A stretch of 64,000 nucleotides of DNA from Anticarsia gemmatalis (GCF_050436995.1 NC_134771.1:5745501-5809500), one strand, 5' to 3'; shown: positions 13,894 through 26,575, counted from the first letter of the stretch. A program made the numbers and translations. The notes: generated from the letters alone by a model not told the origin.

Positions 13894-15640
13894 CGATGAT
13901 TATCAATAGTATCCCGGAGTTTGGTAAGGTGGCTATAGGCTTGCCCCCTATTACATGGGACTATCAAAACTGGATTAAAGTGAACTGGAGGAAAATAATT
14001 AGGAAAGCTGACCCCACTACCATATCATAGAATACAAAGTAGAGAAGAAAGAGTATCCGTGGTATGACTCTTCTTACTTGGCTATAAACAGTGTTTATTT
14101 TCATGTTTGTTTAATCTTATTTTTAGCAAGTAATAACCTCCAGCAGTCTCGACAACAGTGGAAAATCGGAAAGTCATGATTGAAAAATTTATATTTGTGA
14201 TTATCGGATCTGATAATACGCAACGTCTGGTACAAAACCTTATAAAATTAAGATCGTTAAGAATAGATTTACAATTATTGCCCCCGCCCTCATGTCAAGG
14301 GGGGACTCTTGGACCAGGGTAGTAGTGAGATCGAATAAAAAGAACTATCTGACTGTCTTTCTTGTCTTGGCGGTAGCGTATACGAATGCTAATCTTGAGA
14401 TCTCAGGTTCGAATCCCGGTTCAGGCAACGTACCGTTGATATTCTCTAATGTTTAGCAGAATAATTCTCGATAACAGTCAAAAGTTTGGTAACATTAGTC
14501 ACTGTCACATTGAACTATTAATAATTCATATAATTAATTCTAATTAATAATTCATATTATAATATTAAAACATTAATAAGAACCACGAAACGTAAGTGTA
14601 TGTCATACACCTCTATGTATAAAAGGCGTAATGTTATGTTTGTAAATCGTAATAAAATATTTCTGTTATACAAATCATATCATTAGTTCAAGAATCTTCA
14701 AAACTCAACTAAAATATTCTCAACACAAGTAATTAATTCAATACACGTTCAAATTCGCTTGTTCACCCATATTGTAAGTACGACAACAGAATTTTTTATC
14801 TGTATTCTCTGATTTGCAGTTATAAAACGACTTAAGTTACTTATAAGTCGCTGCACTTAAGCTGTTTTGAAATTTTAAACGAGAAAATAGTATACTACTT
14901 TTGCGCGATCTCAAGAAAATTATAAAAGGTAATAAGTCCTTCAGTTCTTAGCAAAAGGATAAGACTTTTTAACTCTGAGTACATTTTTGCTCCGGTTTCA
15001 AAAATGGTATACTACTTTTCGCACGGATTGTCTATAGTTACAAAATGGCGTATGTCAAAGAAGATTTGGCGCGAAATCTGACGTTTTGGAGTTTGTAAAA
15101 AACGGGGTACTTTGTCGAAAGTGTTATAGAATTTAGAGATTATTTTGTCGAATACGAGGGAATAATATTTATAATGTTATTTTGGTTCATCCGCCATGTT
15201 TTAGGGGTAAGTAGAACTGTGACTTTGTAGTTTCTTTTCTCGTTTTCTCTGATCAAATTCGCGACGAAGACATTATATCCACATTACTTTAGAAACTTGT
15301 ACCTATAGATTTTAATTTTTAGATATAAAATCATGCAATCACCTCCCGCGCTTGTGGTAAAATTCTAAGTACAATAAAGATTTATGGAATTTAATGACTT
15401 ATCAAAGTTTTGTGTGTACCTAAGAAATAATGATCACTTGTTTGAACGGGATCTTTTTTGTATTTTTTTAGAATATTTCTCAATAGTAGTTCGGAGATTG
15501 ATAACGTGCCCGGTATATGGCAAAAGGCCAGTCCCTTGTTAACGAAACGCGGGTGTATTTTATACACCTTTGGGTATTACAGGCGTGATTTTGTTGGACG
15601 TAGTTTTTTTTAATATTTAGAAGATACTATGTGTACAAGC
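13894..15640. other. Intergenic DNA with scattered repeats
   Basis: A tRNA-SINE-like head (14355-14430, B box GGTTCGAATCC), an AT-rich run (14510-14590), a repeated TATACTACTTTT motif (14891 and 15009), and a GTGCCCGGTATATGG repeat fragment (15480-15600). No gene seen. Confidence 0.45.
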
Positions 15641-15641
15641 C

Positions 15642-15935
15642 GTGGAAAAGCTCGTTCTGTGGATGGGTGACCTTACTATACATAACGACTTCCTCTGTTT
15701 CGGAAGGCACCTTAAATTGTATGTCTCGTCTGCCTATTTTGATGATCTTTGACAGTCGTTATCAGTAGTCAGAAGCTTGAAAGTCTGACAACCAGTCTTA
15801 TCGACGGGTATCGTGTTGCAATCCAGGTAACTGGGTTGTGGAGGTCAGATAGGCAGTCGCTCCTGTAAAATACGTGTATTCAGCTGCATCAGTTGAGAGT
15901 GGAAACCGACTCCAAAATACTTGGAAGAAAGGCTA
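15642..15935 (+). mobile_element. 5S-like SINE (family S2)
   Basis: GATGGGTGACC box, TTTCGGAAGGCACCTTAA, TTGAAAGTCTGACAACCAGT, ending GAAGAAAGGCTAG. Confidence 0.8.
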
Positions 15936-16101
15936 GATTAATAAAAATGTGTACAAGTGGCAATACTTCAAAAATGAGTCAAATAGGTGAAAAATTTAGT
16001 AATTTTTTATCTATCAGTATAGCCGTTATCAGTTCATCATGTGGGGTTATCTAATAAACACTTAATCTTCAAGTACTAGGTATTTTATTGTTCGCTATAA
16101 A

Positions 16102-16431
16102 TTATAACGTTATCATAAGTAATGATTGTTTTTGCTTGTCACGATTTAGGAAAGTTTTTAGAGTATTGCAAACAAAACAGCCTTTGTGGTATGAGCTGTT
16201 GTGTGACTGGTGATCACAAGGCCGTGGGTTCGATACCCGAGTCGGGTAAATAGTTGTGTTGTGAGTTTTTCTCCCATTAAATGGCAGACGGGTCTGTTGC
16301 CATATACTAAGCAAATTCAAATTCAAATATCCTTCATTTCAGAAACTTTTTATAAGTATTAAAAATCGTAATAATATTTTTAATTTACCATAGTTTCGGA
16401 TACTCGTAAGTATAGAAACGGCAAGAAACTA
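16102..16431 (-). repeat. tRNA-headed SINE remnant and LINE-like 3' tail
   Basis: B-box-like GGTTCGATACCCGAGTCGGG at 16227, then AAATTCAAATTCAAAT and AAACGGCAAGAAACT, the latter matching the block at 63603-63760. The TTTGAA-type hexamer tail read on the minus strand suggests a non-LTR 3' end. Confidence 0.45.
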
Positions 16432-16580
16432 ACCCTCTTATTCATAAACACTCTATAAACCTATTTTAGTTATGAAACTACTATAATATGTTTTCTCTTT
16501 TTCATTTCGCTAAGAAGTGAAAGAAACAAAACACTTTATAAACCTTTCATAACTTCACGTGTTCTTATGAATAAGAGGGT
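16432..16580. mobile_element. MITE with TIR ACCCTCTTATTCATAA (M3)
   Basis: 149 bp. Left ACCCTCTTATTCATAA and right TTATGAATAAGAGGGT are perfect 16-bp TIRs. A second copy lies at 20318. Confidence 0.85.
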
Positions 16581-17039
16581 AATTGTTTAGTCTCAAACCA
16601 GACGTTGAACCAGGGAACTCATAATCAACGGAACAAAGATGCATGTGCCTGCAGTTACAGTCTTATTTACTTTAAATTCGACTATATCACATTATGTACC
16701 TACTAAATTCATGCTGATGCATTGTTTTCACTAAAATTGATAGTTATATACGTCTTATGTAAATTACCTGACGCACGTGCAGATTAAAATATAATCCTAA
16801 GATTATAATACATTATGTAAACGGTATTGTCTCTAGGCTACTTTTAGTTTTTCGAGAAAGAAAATTCGTTGTCGTTATATAAAACGTCCCGGGATTTGAA
16901 CCCACGGCATCTGCAATGCTGCGACAATACGATAGTGGCATGGTAATAGATTTTCAAGCCTTATTAAGTGCTAGATAATCTATTGGATAGTTACTCTGAC
17001 AGCAACTGTAAGAAAAACTTGTCAACATACTAGATTTCG

Positions 17040-17175
17040 TTATATCCATACTAGATTCTCCGTACCACTGCGTCGGGAGGTCGTAAGTTTGATTCCCACA
17101 CGGAGCAATATTTTTTGCGATCCACAAATAGGAGGTTTTGGTCTCGTTGTACTTTGTATCTGTTGTTAGTAAAGA
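17040..17175 (+). repeat. tRNA-derived SINE (S3), partial
   Basis: CCACTGCGTCGGGAGGTCGT, GCGATCCACAAATA and the tail TCTGTTGTTAGTA. The A-box end is missing. Confidence 0.65.
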
Positions 17176-17481
17176 CACTATGGTAGAGGCGTGGCGACCA
17201 TCTTAACCACTGCGCTACGGAGGTAGTCATCCATCTATAGCTTTATCTAGATATTTAATTACTTTATTAACTAATCAACACGGTTCGGTGCAAGGATTGT
17301 TTTGCACGTGTTGACATTAATACAGCCTGACCTCTGAGTTATAAGGTCGTGAAGTTACTGGAAATCGTGTAAATAACATACTGAAAACGATAAAGGGTAA
17401 ACTGATAGGGGATGTTTTTCAAAATTTACTTAGTTTTTAAGAAATACGAACACGTTAAAAACAAAACCAATGCTACATAAA

Positions 17482-17687
17482 TCTATACTAATATTATAAA
17501 GCTGAAGAGTTTGTTTGTTTGAACGCGCTAACCTTAGGAACTACTGGTTCGATTAGGAAAAATATTTTAGTGTCAGATAGCCCATTTATCGAGGAATGCT
17601 ATATACCAGTAAGAAATGTTACAAAAACGGGGACAATTATGACCCATTCTCTTATGTGACGCAAGCGAAGTTGCGCGGGTCAGCTAG
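17482..17687 (+). mobile_element. Lep1-like Helitron (H1)
   Basis: 5' TCTATACTAATATTATAAAG and 3' GTTGCGCGGGTCAGCTAG. Internally shortened compared with the copy at 28405. Confidence 0.85.
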
Positions 17688-17824
17688 TACTTAATATATT
17701 ATATTTCTATATTTTAAAATTTTATCTTGTTTAAAATCATTAACAATTTAGGTTCAATGTTGATAAGAAACACATATATTTTTAATTCGAATCATATTTT
17801 AAAATCGTTTATAAATCAAATTAA

Positions 17825-17935
17825 ATGTTGACACTTATGATAGTCGTTACAATTACTGAATCTACCACTAGCTCGGAAAGTGTACAGCCTTATGAGAAGA
17901 GCTAGCAACAAACACACACACTAATTTAAATCGCC
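17825..17935 (+). repeat. Interspersed repeat (CTACCACTAGCTCGGAAAG family)
   Basis: CGTTACAATTACTGAATCTA followed by ACCACTAGCTCGGAAAG. Also present inverted at 32090-32250 and inserted in the SINE at 58590-58680. Confidence 0.6.
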
Positions 17936-17989
17936 AAATGATATATATGTATATTTATATTTTAAAGATCTTTGACAGTAGTTACCAAC

Positions 17990-18157
17990 TGTCAAAGATC
18001 TTTAAAAATTACAGCCGGGACCCAAAAATTTAAAGTGCCTTGCGAAACACGGAGGAACTCGATACGTATAATATGTCACCCATCCACCGATCAATCTCGG
18101 TAAGCGTAACTTAACTTGAGAGATCGATCCGCACGGCTGTTGTTATTTAGCCAAGAG
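17990..18157 (-). mobile_element. 5S-like SINE (S2), inverted, with palindromic end
   Basis: Inverted GGTGGATGGGTGACATATTA box and the AAGTTAAGTTACGCTTACCG head. At 17964-18003 AAAGATCTTTGACAG is mirrored by CTGTCAAAGATCTTT, forming a hairpin at the element's 3' end. Confidence 0.75.
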
Positions 18158-18250
18158 CTCTACTATGCTTACGTCGGCCATTATTATGACATAATTCAAA
18201 ATCATGCAATATGCAGGAACAATATCACAAGTTTTCCATTATAGTAAATA

Positions 18251-18295
18251 CTAGCTGACCCGCGCAACTTCGCTCGTTCTAAGTTCTCGTATAAC
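18251..18295 (-). repeat. Helitron 3'-end fragment
   Basis: CTAGCTGACCCGCGCAACTT followed by unrelated sequence. Confidence 0.6.
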
Positions 18296-18484
18296 CGGTA
18301 GTTTATTATAGGTAATTAACATTTCCGTACATAGGCTTGTTTACTGAAATATGTACTTAGACTTACATACTATGAATCATCTGTATTCAAAGTAATTAGT
18401 GAGTGTATGACTGACTGACTACCGGACGGGCTCGACTGACTGACTGGCTGAGGGCCCTGACCAACTGATAAACATTTAGACAAA

Positions 18485-18580
18485 ACCTTCAGAAGCTTGA
18501 AAGTCTGACAATCAGTCTTACCGAAGGTTATCGGGTTACCCAGGTAACTGGGTTGTGTAGGTCGGGTAGGCAGTTGCAGT
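18485..18580 (+). repeat. 3' fragment of 5S-like SINE (S2)
   Basis: AGCTTGAAAGTCTGACAATC and AACTGGGTTGTGTAGGTC. Confidence 0.6.
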
Positions 18581-20012
18581 GTGTTTCATACACTTTTAAC
18601 TATACTTTTATTTATAACAGGCGTGAAATCATGTTTGTATGTATGCCTGTATGTATGTATATATTATCACCATCGAAACTGCCATGCCCCCTGCACAGTT
18701 CGTCGTAACTGTTTCAGTGTTTGATAACCCATATGATTCGTTATCAACACTTATCAATACAATATAATCAGACATCGGACGAAAGATTATAAACAATCAA
18801 CTGAAAAGTCATTGAAACTACAATGACATATTATTTTCTGAAGGATAACTTGAACTGTTTCTATTTAACTTTGCCACAAGGAAATCTTAACTTTGCCCAA
18901 TTGTAATCTTAACTTTACCGGGTAACTTTGAATGCCTTTGTGGCGCGATCTTTAAGGAATACGACTGTCTCGGGTTAGAATCCCGAGTCGGGCCAAATAA
19001 TAAATTCCCAGTTATCTGTCAAAAAATAAGTAAATAAATAGAAATATCAATGGACAACTCACACACGGTCATCTGATTCCAAACTAAGCAGAGCTTGTAC
19101 TATGGTAACCAAATAACTGATAAACATACTTTTATTTACTTCTAAATACATACTTAGATAGAAAAATTGACCACCAGGCTCAGAACAAATACCCGTGCTC
19201 ATCACACAAAGATTTGTCCCGTGTGGGATATGCTTAGTGTATTGGCCGGAGTTAGGAAATTGAGGTTGTGCCTCGGAGAGCACGTAAAGCCGTCAACCCT
19301 GCGCCTGACTTATCACTGATTGTGTCGGTTATCTGTCCTATCGAGCTATGATAGAGTGTACCAAGTCCTGCATCATTGACTGGTTTCCATGTAGCTGGCC
19401 ATTGAAGCTGAATATCTACTAAGAGGATATTATCTTCGATTTGTTACAGGAAGTGAGTGAATTTTATATACCTCTGCTTGCACCTTCGAGTATAACAGGT
19501 GTGATAGTATGTATGATTTTACAAATCTATCTATAAATTTAAACTCAAAGATATATGACTGTTCATTGACAGTACAAACCACTGGAAATTTGGTATGCAG
19601 GTAGATGTTATGACATAGGCATCCGCTAAGAAAGGATTTTTATCAATTCTTCCCCCATGGGGATAAAATAAGGGATGGAAGTTTGTATGAATATTTTGTC
19701 CTTAGTCACAAACCACGCACAAAGCAAGTTTATAAATAAAACAGTACAACTGAATATCATCAGATTAAAAACGCATTAACACGAATAACTTAGTAACAGA
19801 ACGAAAAAGCGACCTGAAATTATTATCTTCTCAGATAATTTGTATAATTTCCACAATTATACCGATTATCATTACATCAATATAATGCACACAACAATAT
19901 ATAATTAACATCTTTATGTGATTCTAATCGTGATAGTATCTCTTTTGACATAAGACCAATAGACCCCTGCATTTACCTGTCGGTAAAACATCAGTGAGAT
20001 CCGTAAAACATA
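18580..20012. other. Intergenic DNA with SINE fragments
   Basis: tRNA-SINE-like piece (18940-19010), inverted S4 SINE piece (19042-19250), and a repeat with GGGATAAAATAAGGGATGGA (19540-19700) shared with 59330-59560. No gene seen. Confidence 0.45.
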
Positions 20013-20225
20013 TTCGGTCGGGGAAAAAGTCTATTCGCATTATAGTATGTATGAACTTGTAATAAAATCTCTTTGGCTTCAAGAATCACAAATGAGTACA
20101 CGGTTCATTAGGTTTCTTTCAGTGAGCTCGTGAGGTACCTAAATATCGAGCTTTTTTGTGTAGAGAAAAGATTTTATTACAAGTTCATACATACTATAAT
20201 GCGAAAAGACTTTTTCCCTGACCTA
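20013..20225. mobile_element. Mariner-derived palindromic MITE (M1)
   Basis: Arms TTCGGTCGGGGAAAAAGTC and TTTTTCCCTGACCTAA with the M1 loop GTGAGCTCGTGAGGTACC. Confidence 0.85.
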
Positions 20226-20317
20226 AGTTTAACTATCTCTCTATTCTCTTGAGATGCCTCCTTTGATTTCTTTATAGATGCTCCCATCATGCTTTTTTTA
20301 ATACGATTTGACAACTA

Positions 20318-20490
20318 ACCCTCTTATTCATAAACACTCTATAAACCTATTTCAGTTAAAAAGCTACTATAATATGTTTTCTCTTTTTCATTTAGCTAAG
20401 GAGTGAAAGAAACAAAACACTTTATAAGCCTTGCCTGCCTGGCCTGCCAGCCTGCCTTTCCTAACTTCATATATTTTTATGAATAAGGTT
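20318..20490. mobile_element. MITE M3, interrupted by a GCCT-rich expansion
   Basis: Same left TIR as 16432. The right arm contains a GCCTGCCT microsatellite (about 20429-20459) not present in the first copy. Confidence 0.75.
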
Positions 20491-21698
20491 ATTCTCTAGT
20501 ACCTTAGTACTTACATTGATCTAATTAATGTTATAACCAAAATGTATTCGGTAGTGTTGAAAGCACCTATAATAGAAAATGAAATATTGTATAACATACA
20601 TATTGTATTATCCACAAAAAAATATAGAATTAACATTTTTATTTGATTCGAATCGTGATAGTATCTATTTTGATAAGAGACCAATAGTCCCTGCATAATT
20701 ACCTGTCGGTAAAACATCACTAAGATAGAATCTTTGACGCAAATATTTTAAACATGAGCGAGTTCTTAGCAACAAAAGGCTGACTTAGATGCATAATTTA
20801 TACTAAGTTTAGTTCCTTAGTAATTGTATAAATACCAATAAACACATTTTATACTTTCATACAAAATGTCACTCCCTCTCTGGTCTCTGCCTCCCCCGTT
20901 GGAAAGAGGGCTTGATTTTATGCATGTATAATTAATTAATATCAATTTATTAGCATCACAAAACAAACATGATCATACAAAGTTACGCAATTTTAGATAT
21001 TATATCAAAAACTATTCCACAATTTTGAATTTAAATGGGACCACATGGGAGACACCACCTCTTATGAGGTACAAACAAAAAATTATCCCGTTTTACAAGG
21101 GACTGATTGATTACCTAATCAAATGTGGGTATGTTTAATTCACCTAGGCCTATTTTGGTTATAACGAAGGTAATGTAAGTAATAAAAAAAATGCATCCAT
21201 GTATAAATTCTCGCCTTTTTCCCAAACGGGTAGGTAGAGACTAAAGAATTATTTTAATGTAAACTTTTCTAATGTCTGTTTTTACATTTTCTTGTCAAAT
21301 ACCAATTAACTTAACAGTTGGAATGATGACTAATTTTTTCATACTTTTGCTGGCATTTCATCTATCAGATTGGTTACCCGGCGCTTATCATAATCTTTGA
21401 AACTGGAGATTATTCTCAAAACATAAGACGCAAATTATCAAGTAATAAATACACTAATACAATCACAATGTATTATTTATTATAGAATTAATATTATCTA
21501 ATCTATTAGCAGCAAAAATCATACGATAATATGAAAAAACGCCACATTTTTCGGATAATGCCCGATTATGTGTATTAGAAATGATTATCACCTGTTCTAA
21601 CGGTGAAGGAAAACATCGTGATATAATTGCTTGCTTGAAAGTTGTGAAAAACTGTTTTTAAATGTATACAAAGTCCACAAAATGGTTATTCGACTAAA
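20491..21698. other. AT-rich intergenic DNA
   Basis: No gene signal. S5 SINE fragment from about 21590. The 69-codon ORF at 20511-20720 has no recognisable domain. Confidence 0.4.
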
Positions 21699-21916
21699 CT
21701 AGCTGACCCCTGCAACTTCGCTTGTGTCACATAAGAGAGAATGGGTAGTAACTTTCCCCGTTTTTTGTAACATTTTAATTTTTTACTGGTACTCTGCTCC
21801 TATTAGTCGTAGCGTGATGATATATAGCCTATAGTTTTTCTCGATCAATAGGCTATCTAACAGTAAAATATTTTTGAAATTTGCACTAATAGTTCCTGAG
21901 ATTAGCGCGTTCAAAC
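21699..21916 (-). mobile_element. Lep1-like Helitron (H1), 5'-truncated
   Basis: Starts CTAGCTGACCCCTGCAACTT and runs to GATTAGCGCGTTCAAACAG. The terminal TCTATACTAATATT part is missing. Confidence 0.75.
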
Positions 21917-21929
21917 AGTATCCATAATT

Positions 21930-22780
21930 ATATTACAATACCCTCCACGGACGTTTGAGTGAATAAATAATGATCACTTGTTCCAACGGTGAAGGAAAAC
22001 ATCGTGATGAAATTTCAGTTCAGTTTTCAGTAGGAATGAGTTAATGTCCCTGCACTTGATCAGTGTGGTAGACTCAAGGGCTAACCCCTCCTAGTGCCGG
22101 AGTTACTCTAGCCCAAAGGTAGATAAAGGTTTGATGTAAATTTAGAAACGTGATTAAGCACTTTTCATTAACACATAGGATTTTTTTCCCCGGGAAATAT
22201 TTTCACACGGACGAAATCGCGGGCAGAAACTAATGTCTTAAGGAGGTCTAATGACATGATCGATATTTCAATAATCTGATTATAAGAGACGCCGACTATA
22301 ACAATACAATATCTATACTATTCAATAAAGTGAAGATGTTTTTGTTTGTTTATATGCACTTATCTTGAAAACGACGAAACTGATTTGGAAAATCTCATAG
22401 TGAATGATAGCTAGGTTTTTGAGAGAGGCTATAAGATAAATAACATCACGCTATGACTTATAAGAGCTATTAAGAGTAATGCGTGAGAAACTGCGAGGCA
22501 TAGATAACCACTAACTATTATGAAATAATAATTATTACAAATTAAATCCCTTCTTAGTCTTAGCCTTTGCCGATTATAGCGATTAACTCGAAAACTACTG
22601 CATGGATTTCATGCATTTTTCAGCTGTGAGATTCTCAAAATGTTAGCGTTTAATTTTCAAGCGTTAGCCCAGTGTATAACAGGCGAAGCCGGGTGAACCG
22701 CTAGTTTCATATAAAAATAGAGCTTGAGTGTATTATCTGTTCGCATGTAAGAAAATGGCGCCCAACAGAGGCAGATAAGA
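21930..22780. other. Mixed repeat remnants
   Basis: S5 SINE piece (21950-22130), fragment of an H2-type Helitron with GGACGAAATCGCGGGCAGAA (22185-22235), and a Helitron-like CTATACTATTCAATAAAGTG start (22312-22700). Confidence 0.45.
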
Positions 22781-23372
22781 AATGCGTACAACACGCTTAT
22801 CTTCAAGAAATTGTCGCAAATATTATTATAACAACACATTTGTTTTTTATAATGAATTGATTGAAAAATATGTATTAGTTATAGGTAACAATAATAGGTA
22901 TATTATTTCTTTGAATCGTAGAATAGATTTTTTTATTTTAGTAATTATTTTGAGCGTGTGTAAAGTCTTTTACTGACAAAGGAAGTGCGATATATGCCAG
23001 GAAAAATATGGAATTTTCTTTGATATTTTCACTATTATCCAAAAAAATATTAATTGTTTAAAGGATCATGAACATGTTCTTTTGCAAATAACAAGTTTTC
23101 CTTTCCTACTATCTACTACCTAATTGTCCTACTTTTCTTAAAAAATTTTGTTGTCTTTTTGCAAAGGAACTTTTTGTCCATTTATAGACGGTCTTATGCA
23201 AGCAAAGTTACTTCAAAAACTATAATAATATATTATTTTGTTTTAAAGTCCTTTATTTAAAATAAATAATTAAATATGTTTACATTAAATTTTTATTATA
23301 TTCCCAAACTTTTGACCCAACTAATTTTATCTTTTTTTTTAATGGAAAATATTTTTTTTATTAATGACGTAT
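22781..23372. other. AT-rich DNA, nothing recognised
   Basis: Very AT-rich. The 64-codon ORF at 22782-22976 has no signature beyond a hydrophobic end and is not supported as a gene. Confidence 0.4.
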
Positions 23373-23413
23373 CCAAGATGGCGGCATTTGTCTTTAGATA
23401 AACGTCAGTAAAC
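23373..23413 (+). promoter_or_regulatory. YY1/Pho-like site with nearby Inr
   Basis: CCAAGATGGCGGC at 23373-23385 is a strong match to the YY1/Pleiohomeotic consensus. A TCAGT initiator lies 20 nt downstream (23405-23409, +1 A at 23407). It is about 1.1 kb upstream of the other candidate CDO1 start and could be an alternative promoter or one for a non-coding RNA. No coding exon is visible directly downstream. Confidence 0.3.
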
Positions 23414-24520
23414 ATAGTGTGTGCTAGTGATGTGTGAACAATAACAGTTTCGTGTGTGTTCGTTTATTAAGGCAAGTGCACATGGTTGTGATTGCAAGAG
23501 TAAGCAAGAATTTTAAGGCAAGATTTTTATAACACTAATATTTTTCAACTTAAAGCCTTAACTGTGTTCGGGAGGATACTCTTGTCCAACAGTGGGATAG
23601 TAATGGGGTAAAACGGTACTTTTGCTCGGTTGTTTATATTTTCAGTAATTGTTTTTACATTCAAAGTAGAATATCTCAGTAGCTGATCTTAGTAACAATG
23701 TGTTCGATAGTTACAGCAATTTTTAATAACCATTAATGTAAAATAATATTTTAGATAGCTAATAAATAAATAAAACACAGCAATTTCCTAACGTGAATAT
23801 CTATTACTAATATTTGAATAAAACTGTCCCCTATTCAACACAGGTGATAGGCAATGGGTCAGCATTTTTAAATAGATTTTGACAACTCAAAATATTTTTT
23901 TTCTAATTTACTTTTTGTTGATATAATTACATAAATGATATAGATCAAAGTATTTAAATTAGCAGCATCTTCACTAGTGATGTTTCCAGAGGCTTCACCT
24001 TTACACATGGTGATGATTTCATTATCTCAATTTCGTCAAGTTAAAACTTGGTTATGAGAAGACAAAAAGAAATTAAGACTTAATAGTCATAATATACACT
24101 AATATCTATAGTCATTGCAAAAAAAACTATTAACGATATCTATCTATCCCATCTAATAATATAATCTTCATTTTATCAACCTACAAATAACTTGAAAAGT
24201 TGAAGTAGTAATGTAAGATTCTACTGACAGATTGACCAAATAATAGTTTTATCTTTCGAATAACTATCAGATATATTTTCAAACATGGCTTCTCACTATC
24301 TATTGGATAGGTTATCTAACACTTATCCATGAGCTACCTTACTTACCGTTAAAATCTTAATTATATATAACATTGTCTTAATTATTATGTAACATTTTAC
24401 AACAAATAGTGTCTACTAGCAAGAAACATTCTTGCTCACAATATTCTTGTTTCGTTCGTGTGCACACACACTAACAGACACTTTCGCGGCAAATAAAAAA
24501 CTAGTTGCGTGTTGTTCTTC

Positions 24521-24663
24521 AGCATTGCAACTCCGAGCATCTTGCCGTACGGACGTTAACAAAGACTTTCTAAATAAAAGTAAAAGAACTTTCGAGAGTT
24601 AAGAAATTCTTTGTGTTATTAAAAGTGTTTTGTGATTACGAGTTTTTGGATTGTGGAGATAAG
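24521..24663 (+). promoter_or_regulatory. Candidate TSS and non-coding first exon of the cysteine dioxygenase gene
   Basis: The exon carrying the CDO1 start codon opens at an acceptor (31463), so a 5' exon is needed. At 24519-24523 the sequence is TCAGC, an Inr-like start with +1 at 24521. CGGACGT follows at +30 to +36, resembling arthropod downstream promoter or pause-button elements. A 5'-UTR-like AT-rich stretch without ATG leads to AAG|GTTTGT at 24663/24664. The resulting intron would be about 6.8 kb. This is inference from motifs only. Confidence 0.35.
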
Positions 24664-25404
24664 GTTTGTAGTTTTGAATGTATTTATTTAATTTTTTAAA
24701 TTAATCTTTTTGATTTTTGACTGTTTTTTTATATTTATATGGGACAAAAGCCTTAAAGTGGGATAGTAATTATAGAAAAGGTCGATATAGAAATCAATTG
24801 ATTATAATTATTAATTGTTTAAGAGATCGTGTTAGCTTTTTTAAACTTTTTGTTTTAACAATAAGGTTTGTTTGGTACATATTATTTTAATTCTACCTAC
24901 TTTTTTGTAGATTTTGACCAAAGATAAAATTTATTTAATCAAATATTAAGGGTGCAAATTGCAATAATTGTTTTAAGCAGACATTAGAAAAAAGAAGAAA
25001 TACCCTCTCTGGCCATCGTCTATTTATCAAAAAAATATTTGTGACTTAAACAAAAGCTTATAAAAAGCTTTCTTTGTAGAAAATAGGTACTTTAACGACT
25101 TAAAAGTATTAGAAACTTTACATCAATAACTTAAGAAAAGGTAAGTCAATTCTTTGTTAGTAAAAGGAACAATAAAATCCGTAATTTTAACGGTAAAGTC
25201 TGCATTTTATTTCTCTTATCAATTTGTAAGAAAAACATCGTGATGAAACTTTACATCCTTGAGAGTTTTAAAACAGTTCTTGAAGGGATTTAGAGTCTCT
25301 CACCAGCTATCTATCGTGGTGGATCAAGGCCTAATCTTGCACTTATACCCGGAGAAGACTCTTGCCCAGGAGTAGGACAGTGATGGGTTATGTTTATCTT
25401 ATTA

Positions 25405-25648
25405 CTAGTTGACCCGCGCAACTTCGCTTGCGTCACATAAGAGAGAATGGCTCATAATTTTCCCCGTTTTTGTAACATTTCTCGTTGCTACTCCGCTCTT
25501 GATGGCTGTAGCGTGATGTTATATAGCCTAAAGCCTTCCTCGATAAATGGTCTATTCACCACAAAAAGATTTTTTCAATTCGAACCAGTGTTCCTAAGAT
25601 TAACGCGTTCAAGCAAACAAACTCTATAGATTTATAATATTAGTATAA
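25405..25648 (-). mobile_element. Lep1-like Helitron (H1)
   Basis: CTAGTTGACCCGCGCAACTT start to TATAATATTAGTATAAAT end, inverted relative to the window. Confidence 0.8.
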
Positions 25649-25783
25649 ATAGTCGACTTTATTAAAAAAGGAGGGGTTCTCAATTCTTCCGGAATAAGGG
25701 AGAGGTGTACCTTGAGTCCACCACGTTGGCCAAGTGCGGGTTGGGTACTTAATCCCATGACAGTTATTTACGACTATTACATA

Positions 25784-26222
25784 TTAAAGATAAGTCTTAT
25801 CTTTTATTAGCTGCCTGCCGCGCCCCCTAGCGTGCCATCCGTGAATCATAAGATTAAATTAATCCTTTTTATTTTATTGAATGAATTACGTTAACTTCTA
25901 CCTACTAATCCATATAATATTATAAATGCGAAAGTAACTCTGTCTGTCTGTCTGTCTGTTACTCAATCGCGCCTAAACTACTGAACCAATTTTCATGAAA
26001 TTCGGTATGGAGATATTTTGACACCCGAGAAAGGACATAGGCTACTTTTTACCCCGGGAAAAGGACGCATTCCCAAATTTTGCTGGCGGACGAGGTCGCG
26101 GGTAGAAGCTAGTATTAAAGATAAGCCTTATTTTATTAGATCCCTGCCACGCCCCCTAGCGTGCAATCCGTGAATCATAAGATTAAATTAATCCTTTTTA
26201 TTTTATTGAATGAATTACGTTT
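25784..26222. repeat. 105-bp direct duplication flanking a Helitron
   Basis: 25784-25891 and 26113-26222 are near-identical (TATTAAAGATAAG start, CGCCCCCTAGCGTGC core, ATTGAATGAATTACGTT end). An H2 Helitron lies between them. Confidence 0.8.
25902..26112 (+). mobile_element. Helitron-like element with CTGT microsatellite (H2)
   Basis: ATATTATAAATGCGAAAGTA, a (CTGT) run, CGCGCCTAAACTACTGAACC, and 3' end GGTCGCGGGTAGAAGCTAG plus T. Confidence 0.75.
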
Positions 26223-26461
26223 ATGTGCAGATTATTAAAAATTTGTACGTAATAGTGAATTTGCTATTTTAATATTGTATCATGGTTAGTTGTATAACCT
26301 TTGAATAAGTATTGGATTGTTTTTTCCCCGACCTTATATTTAACCAGATTTTGATATATAGACGTATAATACACCTTTGTATCTTTACAATGCAAAAACT
26401 GCTTATCGGGTTTTTTTCAAAATTCGGCACACCATATTAGCACATAGGAAAGTCTTTAACT

Positions 26462-26575
26462 CCCGGTTTCTGAGTACATTTAGCGGTAGCTTATCTATTC
26501 AATAGCGCTTTTTTGTATGTGTTTTGACGCTATTGAATAGATAAACTGCCGTTAAATGTACCTCAGAAACCGGGG
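26462..26575. mobile_element. Palindromic MITE (M2)
   Basis: CCCGGTTTCTGAGTACATTT arm paired with AAATGTACCTCAGAAACCGG; loop TTTTTTGTATGTG. Confidence 0.85.

Noticed and set aside
14355..14430. Possible tRNA gene with GGTTCGAATCC
   Set aside because: No acceptor-stem pairing seen by eye; looks like a SINE head. Other B-box hits (2230, 9805, 16227, 38240, 54615) sit in SINEs as well.
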